From Streptomyces sp. YIM 121038 (lineage in GTDB: Bacteria; Actinomycetota; Actinomycetes; Streptomycetales; Streptomycetaceae), in the NCBI RefSeq assembly GCF_006088715.1, contig NZ_CP030771.1, forward strand, positions 7,066,001 to 7,130,000: a stretch of DNA of 64,000 nt. The letters run 5' to 3'. Under the pieces are notes generated by a model that was not told the origin of the DNA, ran no database searches, and was given only the letters and a program-made list of their open reading frames with translations. Shown here piece by piece: positions 60,555 to 64,000 of this stretch (position 1 is its first letter; each line of letters starts with the position of its first letter). Made by a program: the position numbers and the translations under genes.

Positions 60555-60980
60555 TCAGGCTCCGTCGAACTGGTCGTGGACGCACTGCGCGTACTGCCGG
60601 AAGCTGTCGGGCTCGTAGCACTCCTGCGTCTGGTTCGCGTACCAGACGAAGAGGAAGGCGGCCGCGACGGACGCCATGATCGCGAGGGTCGACGTCACCA
60701 CGCCGGCGACGGCCCTGCCCCGGCCGACGCCCGTGCGCCGGGCCGTCCGCAGGGCGCCGAGGCCCAGGACCAGACCGACGGCACCGAGCAGGCCGCCGAC
60801 GAAGACGACCGAGGTGCTCAGGCCGACCACGCCGAGGACCAGGGCGGCCCGGGCCGTGCGGTTCCCGCCGCCCGGGGCCCGCGTGCCGTAGCCCTGCGGG
60901 CCGGGGACGCCGCGGTGCGTTCCCGTTCTCGCGGGCCATGCCGGGTGGTGCTGGGGCATTTCCAGCTCTTGCGTGTTCAT
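60555..60980 (-). CDS. DUF4190-type small membrane protein
   Basis: 141 residues. A Pro/Gly/His-rich cytoplasmic start is followed by the DUF4190 pattern ARAALVLGVVGLSTSVVFVGGLLGAVGLVLGLGALRTARR and a third helix VTSTLAIMASVAAAFLFVWY. A short outer tail has two Cys (QECYEPDS, AQCVHDQF). The function is unknown. The ATG at 60980 follows GGAGGACGACCG. It starts a leftward run with the peptidase and serine hydrolase, and is divergent from a two-component system. Confidence 0.82.
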   Translation of the reverse strand: MNTQELEMPQHHPAWPARTGTHRGVPGPQGYGTRAPGGGNRTARAALVLGVVGLSTSVVFVGGLLGAVGLVLGLGALRTARRTGVGRGRAVAGVVTSTLAIMASVAAAFLFVWYANQTQECYEPDSFRQYAQCVHDQFDGA

Positions 60981-61061
60981 CGGTCGTCCTCCGGTCCGTC
61001 GTTCTGGGAAAGATCCTGGATTTCGGAGGCCCGGAAACGCATCACGGAAAAGCGGGAAAAG

Positions 61062-61085
61062 GGCCTCCCCCGATCGGGGGAGGCC
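61062..61085. promoter_or_regulatory. 24-bp perfect palindrome between DUF4190 gene and histidine kinase gene
   Basis: GGCCTCCCCC and GGGGGAGGCC flank GATC. It lies 34 bases before the kinase start. Because the flanking genes diverge, a plain terminator is unlikely. A response-regulator operator or leader hairpin fits better. GATACT at 61104-61109 could be a -10 element of a short-leader transcript. Confidence 0.5.
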
Positions 61086-61118
61086 GCCCGTGGGATCTCC
61101 GGCGATACTGGACGAATC

Positions 61119-62357
61119 ATGTTGAGGGGAATACGGCCGCTGCTGCGCGGCTCCACATACGCAGGCATGCTGTTCGCCGTTCTCGGCGCCTTCGCGAGCC
61201 TTCCGCTGTTGCCTTTCGCCATGCTTCCGGCGCTGGGGTGGCGATCCGCTCCTTATGGCGTTCAGGTCGCTCTGACCCTGCTCGTCTGGGCGGCGCTGAT
61301 CGGCGCGGTGGGCCTCGCGCGCACCACGCGGCGGGGGCTCGTCGCGGCCGCCCGCCGACTCCTGAAGGTGGCGTTGCCGGATCCCGCGGCCGCGCCCGCC
61401 TCCGCCCCCGCCGCCGACCGCCTGCGGACCCCCCTCTGGCTGCTGCTGCACGTGGCCATCGGGTGGACGGGGGCGCTGGCGGGCGGCGTGCTGCTGCTCC
61501 TGGGCGTGACCCTGCCGGGCGGCTGGCTCGACGCCGAGCTCGAACTGAGCCTGTTCGGCCGCTCCGCGCGGCCGGGCGACGGCTGGGCGAGCTGGGCGGT
61601 GGCGCTCGCCTGCCTGCTGCTCGCGGCGGCCGTGTGCGCCGGGGTGACGGGCGCGCTGCGGTGGCTCGCGCCCCGGCTCCTCGGGCCGTCGGCGGCCGAG
61701 CGGCTCGCGCTCGCGGCCGAGCGGGAGCGGGCCCTCGCCGAACGCAACCGCCTCGCCCACGAGCTGCACGACTCGATCGGGCACACGCTCACGGCGACCA
61801 CGATCCAGGCGGCCGTCGCGGGCGAGGTGCTCGCCGCCGACCCGGTGGCCGCGCGGGCCGCCCTGCGCAGCATCGAGGAGTCGGCCAGGTCCGCCCTCGA
61901 AGACCTCGACTACGTGCTCGGCGTGCTGCGCGAGCAGGAGTCGGAGACGGCCCCGACCCGCACCCTGGCCGATCTGCCCGAGCTCTTCGACCGGCTGCGA
62001 CACGCGGGCGCGGTGGTGGAACCGGACCTCACGGGCGACCTCGCGCAGGTGCAGGGCACGCTCTCCCGGGCCGCGTACCGGATCCTCCAGGAAGGCCTGA
62101 CGAACGCGCTGCGGCACGGGGCGGGCGGCCCCGTCCAGGTCCGGGTGGCGGCCGCGCCGGACCGCCTCGAACTCCGCGTGGTCAACCGGACCGGGGCGGG
62201 TCCCGGCCGGAGCCCGCGCGCCTTCCCGACCTCCGGGCACGGCCTGCCCGGACTCGCCGAGCGCGTACGGCTGCTGCACGGCGAGATGGAGTCCGGAGCC
62301 GACGGGCCGCACCACTGGCGGCTCGCGGTCCGGCTGCCCGTACGGTTGCCCGCATGA
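61119..62357 (+). CDS. NarL-type sensor histidine kinase
   Basis: 412 residues. About four to five membrane segments lie in the first 190 residues (YAGMLFAVLGAFASLPLL; VALTLLVWAALIGAVGLA; LLLHVAIGWTGALAGGVLLLLGV; WAVALACLLLAAAVCAGVTGAL). A HisKA_3 dimerisation helix follows with the phosphorylated His in LAHELHDSIGHTLT (about 220), then a HATPase with EGLTNALRHG and GHGLPGLAERV. The input domain is the membrane part with no recognisable ligand fold. The ATG at 61119 lacks a ribosome site and may be nearly leaderless. Its stop overlaps the response regulator start (ATGA). Confidence 0.9.
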   Translation: MLRGIRPLLRGSTYAGMLFAVLGAFASLPLLPFAMLPALGWRSAPYGVQVALTLLVWAALIGAVGLARTTRRGLVAAARRLLKVALPDPAAAPASAPAADRLRTPLWLLLHVAIGWTGALAGGVLLLLGVTLPGGWLDAELELSLFGRSARPGDGWASWAVALACLLLAAAVCAGVTGALRWLAPRLLGPSAAERLALAAERERALAERNRLAHELHDSIGHTLTATTIQAAVAGEVLAADPVAARAALRSIEESARSALEDLDYVLGVLREQESETAPTRTLADLPELFDRLRHAGAVVEPDLTGDLAQVQGTLSRAAYRILQEGLTNALRHGAGGPVQVRVAAAPDRLELRVVNRTGAGPGRSPRAFPTSGHGLPGLAERVRLLHGEMESGADGPHHWRLAVRLPVRLPA

Positions 62358-63151
62358 TCGACGCAGGGGCAGGGGCAGGGGCAGGGGCAGGGGCAGGGGC
62401 AGCCGCGGACGTGCCGACGAGTCCCGTCGGCGCCGTCACGCCGCACCCCGTACCGAGCCCGGTGGACGCCCCCGCCGCACCCGGCCCCGCCGGCACCCCC
62501 GTCACCCTCCTGATCGCGGACGACGACGCGGTGACGCGCAGCGGGCTGCGCGTGCTGCTCGCTGCGCAGCCGGGCATCGCCGTGGTCGGCGAGGCCGCCG
62601 ACGGAGTCGAGGCGGTCGAGCAGGCGCGGCTGCTGCGCCCCGACGTCGTCCTGATGGACGTGCGGATGCCGCGCCGCAACGGGATCGAGGCCACCCGGCA
62701 CCTCCTCGCCGACGCGGCCGACCCCCCGAAGGTCGTGGTGATCACCACCTTCGAGAACGACGACTACGTCACCGCCGCGCTCAGCGCGGGGGCCAGCGGG
62801 TTCGTGCTCAAGCGGCGTCCGGTCCCGCAGATCGCGGAGGCGGTGCGCGTGGTGGCGGCCGGGGAGGCGATCCTCTTCCCCTCGGCGCTGCGCCGGATGG
62901 TGGCCGCCCGCCCGCTGGGCTCCGCCGACGCGCTGCCGAACGCGGCGCTCACCGGGCGCGAGGAGGAGGTGCTGCGGCTCATGGCCACCGGTCTGTCCAA
63001 CCCGGAGATCGCCGAGTCGCTCACGGTGAGCATGGAGACGGTGAAGACCCACGTCGGGAACGTGCTGACCAAGCTCGGCGCCCAGAACAGGACCCACGCC
63101 GTGGTGATCGCCTACGAATCCGGCCTGGTGGTACCGGGCTTCACCGGCTGA
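62354..63151 (+). CDS. NarL/LuxR-family response regulator
   Basis: 265 residues. The receiver has IADDDAVTRSGLRVLL, the phosphorylated Asp in PDVVLMDVRMPRRNG, then VVVITTFENDDYV and LKRRP. The LuxR helix-turn-helix is LTGREEEVLRLMATGLSNPEIAESLTVSMETVKTHVGNVLTKL. The first ~50 residues are an unusual extension that opens with six copies of an Ala-Gly dipeptide. A shorter product starting later is possible, but the ATG at 62354 overlaps the kinase stop in the usual coupled way. It is the partner of the adjacent kinase. Confidence 0.9.
   Translation: MIDAGAGAGAGAGAGAAADVPTSPVGAVTPHPVPSPVDAPAAPGPAGTPVTLLIADDDAVTRSGLRVLLAAQPGIAVVGEAADGVEAVEQARLLRPDVVLMDVRMPRRNGIEATRHLLADAADPPKVVVITTFENDDYVTAALSAGASGFVLKRRPVPQIAEAVRVVAAGEAILFPSALRRMVAARPLGSADALPNAALTGREEEVLRLMATGLSNPEIAESLTVSMETVKTHVGNVLTKLGAQNRTHAVVIAYESGLVVPGFTG
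62363..62398 (+). repeat. Six tandem GCAGGG units at the start of the response regulator gene
   Basis: Six exact 6-base repeats begin nine bases after the start codon and code for (Ala-Gly)6. Slippage would change length by whole dipeptides and not shift the frame. Confidence 0.85.
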
Positions 63152-63303
63152 CCCCCTGCTGCCGCCCCGGCCGCCGCCCCGGCCACCCGCGCGCCGCCGC
63201 CCCGGCCCCCGCCCGCCGCGGCACCGGCCGCCACGCCCGTCCCGCCCACCTCCTCCGCCCCGAGGTCAAGACACCGACGGCATCGGGGAATTGGACTTTC
63301 CGA

Positions 63304-63319
63304 ATTGGTCCGTACTATT
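63304..63319. promoter_or_regulatory. DasR-like (dre) site 1
   Basis: ATTGGTCCGTACTATT agrees with the dre consensus AGTGGTCTAGACCACT at 11 of 16 positions by hand count. Confidence 0.4.
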
Positions 63320-63403
63320 TCCCGGCATGCCCGCCATAAAGAGGTCTCAACTCGGAAAAGGTGGCTGCCCAAAGCTGCATTCGATCTTGCTCACCCGGTG
63401 GCG

Positions 63404-63419
63404 AGTGGACTATACCTGT
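63404..63419. promoter_or_regulatory. DasR-like (dre) site 2
   Basis: AGTGGACTATACCTGT agrees with AGTGGTCTAGACCACT at 12 of 16 positions, with the TGG and ACC half sites nearly intact. It lies about 157 bases before ngcE, whose S. coelicolor counterpart belongs to N-acetylglucosamine uptake controlled by DasR. Confidence 0.55.
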
Positions 63420-63576
63420 GCGCGTCCGCACGGTCCGGTCGGCAAGCCGTGGTTCGCCCTTTCGAGCGCCGCCGGACACGTCCCGCACCATCGCACGACC
63501 CCAGCTTCACTACTCCGCGGTGCCGGGGAGGATCCGGTTCACCGCCTGAGTCCTGGAAGAGAGCGAGGACTTGAGC

Positions 63577-64000
63577 ATGGGATCCACCTCTGGAACGCCC
63601 GGTATGTCCGGCGTCGGCCGCCGCGATCTGATCAAGCGCAGCGCGGCCCTCGGCCTCATCACCGTCCCCACGATGGGCTTCCTGTCCGCCTGCGCCTCCG
63701 GCGGCGGTGACGACGACGAGAAGGCCAAGACGGTCAAGAAGACCAAGGACAACCCCTTCGGCGTCGCCAAGGACAACGACCTGGACGTCTTCATCTTCAA
63801 GGGCGGCTACGGCGACGAGTACGCCAAGGCGTGGGAGGCGTCCTTCGAGAAGAAGTACGGCGGCGACGTCTCCCACAGCGGCGAGCAGGACGTGACCGGA
63901 AAGCTCCAGCCCCGCTTCAACAAGGGCAATCCGCCGGACGTCGTCGACGACTCCGGGTCGAAGAAGATGAAGCTCGACACGCTGTTCAAGGACGGCCATC
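63577..64000 (+). CDS. ngcE: N-acetylglucosamine ABC transporter substrate-binding lipoprotein NgcE (3' end outside window)
   Basis: 141 residues visible. The start has twin Arg and a lipobox: GVGRRDLIKRSAALGLITVPTMGFLSACAS, so Tat export and lipid anchoring are likely. The mature part (LDVFIFKGGYGDEYAKAWEASFEKKYGG, QPRFNKGNPPDVVDDSG) is a cluster-type sugar-binding protein. The MGSTSGTPG start and RRDLIKRSAALGL segment match my memory of NgcE, which binds N-acetylglucosamine and chitobiose for the NgcFG permease. The ATG at 63577 follows GAGGA. The gene runs off the window. Confidence 0.85.
   Translation, partial: MGSTSGTPGMSGVGRRDLIKRSAALGLITVPTMGFLSACASGGGDDDEKAKTVKKTKDNPFGVAKDNDLDVFIFKGGYGDEYAKAWEASFEKKYGGDVSHSGEQDVTGKLQPRFNKGNPPDVVDDSGSKKMKLDTLFKDGH

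Larger units (their letters stand above)
63152..63576. other. 425-bp region upstream of ngcE with two DasR-like sites
   Basis: The first ~90 bases are C-rich low complexity. From 63290 the composition drops and two dre-like sequences follow (63304 and 63404). No supported gene is present. Confidence 0.55.

Noticed and set aside
63318..63560. Small rightward frames upstream of ngcE
   Set aside because: They lack ribosome sites and family features and overlap the DasR-like sites; the lipoprotein start at 63577 is clear.

Overview
The window is very GC-rich chromosomal DNA from an actinomycete, almost certainly a Streptomyces. The signs are third-position G/C bias in every real gene, GTG and TTG starts, overlapping ATGA/GTGA junctions, a rare TTA codon, the paired DUF5753/DUF397 regulators and the CCTCAAACGCCGG intergenic hairpins. 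Several gene orders recall the SCO5960-SCO6005 part of the S. coelicolor chromosome (SepF-like gene, arginine deiminase/ornithine carbamoyltransferase, HTH-MurA fusion, aconitase, NgcE at the end). That is from memory and was not computed. No tRNA, rRNA, CRISPR array, transposase or prophage gene was seen.

Layout. 0-10 kb: a cut-off ECF sigma gene, a His/Met-rich membrane protein, an MFS exporter coupled to a GH88-like protein with a large repeat insertion, then an acyl-CoA dehydrogenase / CoA-transferase / CoA-ligase group. 10-15.6 kb: a leftward metal locus with a His-rich small membrane protein, CopA-type ATPase, PCu(A)C-like protein, and a znu-type ABC importer. 15.8-21.8 kb: SepF-like protein, P-loop ATPase, MazG-like hydrolase, a TTA-containing DUF6099 gene behind two DnaA boxes, an F420-type oxidoreductase and the first ECF41 module (carboxymuconolactone-decarboxylase-like protein plus sigma factor). 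22-28.5 kb: the Hen1-Pnkp RNA repair cassette and arginine deiminase / ornithine carbamoyltransferase. 29-36.6 kb: a CoA-thioester aromatic (anthranilate- or salicylate-type) catabolic cluster with a PaaX-family regulator and two matching palindromic promoter sites. 36.8-43 kb: FG-GAP lipoprotein, HTH-MurA fusion and aconitase. 43-63 kb: more variable content, including a FAD oxidoreductase/MerR pair, an RTX-type secreted protein, a HEAT/DUF7019/DUF397/XRE operon, a GH92 mannosidase, the second ECF41 module (NmrA-like reductase divergent from the sigma gene), secreted hydrolases and a two-component system. The window ends in an N-acetylglucosamine-binding lipoprotein (NgcE).

The most informative signals are regulatory. 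TGTCACA-N16-CGTC lies in front of the first ECF41 module, and facing yGTTACG-N16-CGTC promoters lie in the second. A shared palindrome (TGACGrCAGTCA inside TATC...GATA arms) sits in both rightward promoters of the aromatic cluster. A perfect 23-bp palindrome lies between the XRE operon and a divergent anti-sigma-like ATPase. Matching ATCTCR-N4-YGAGAT palindromes lie beside the HTH-MurA start and upstream of aconitase. The XRE/DUF397/DUF7019/HEAT operon is the best candidate for an undescribed system.
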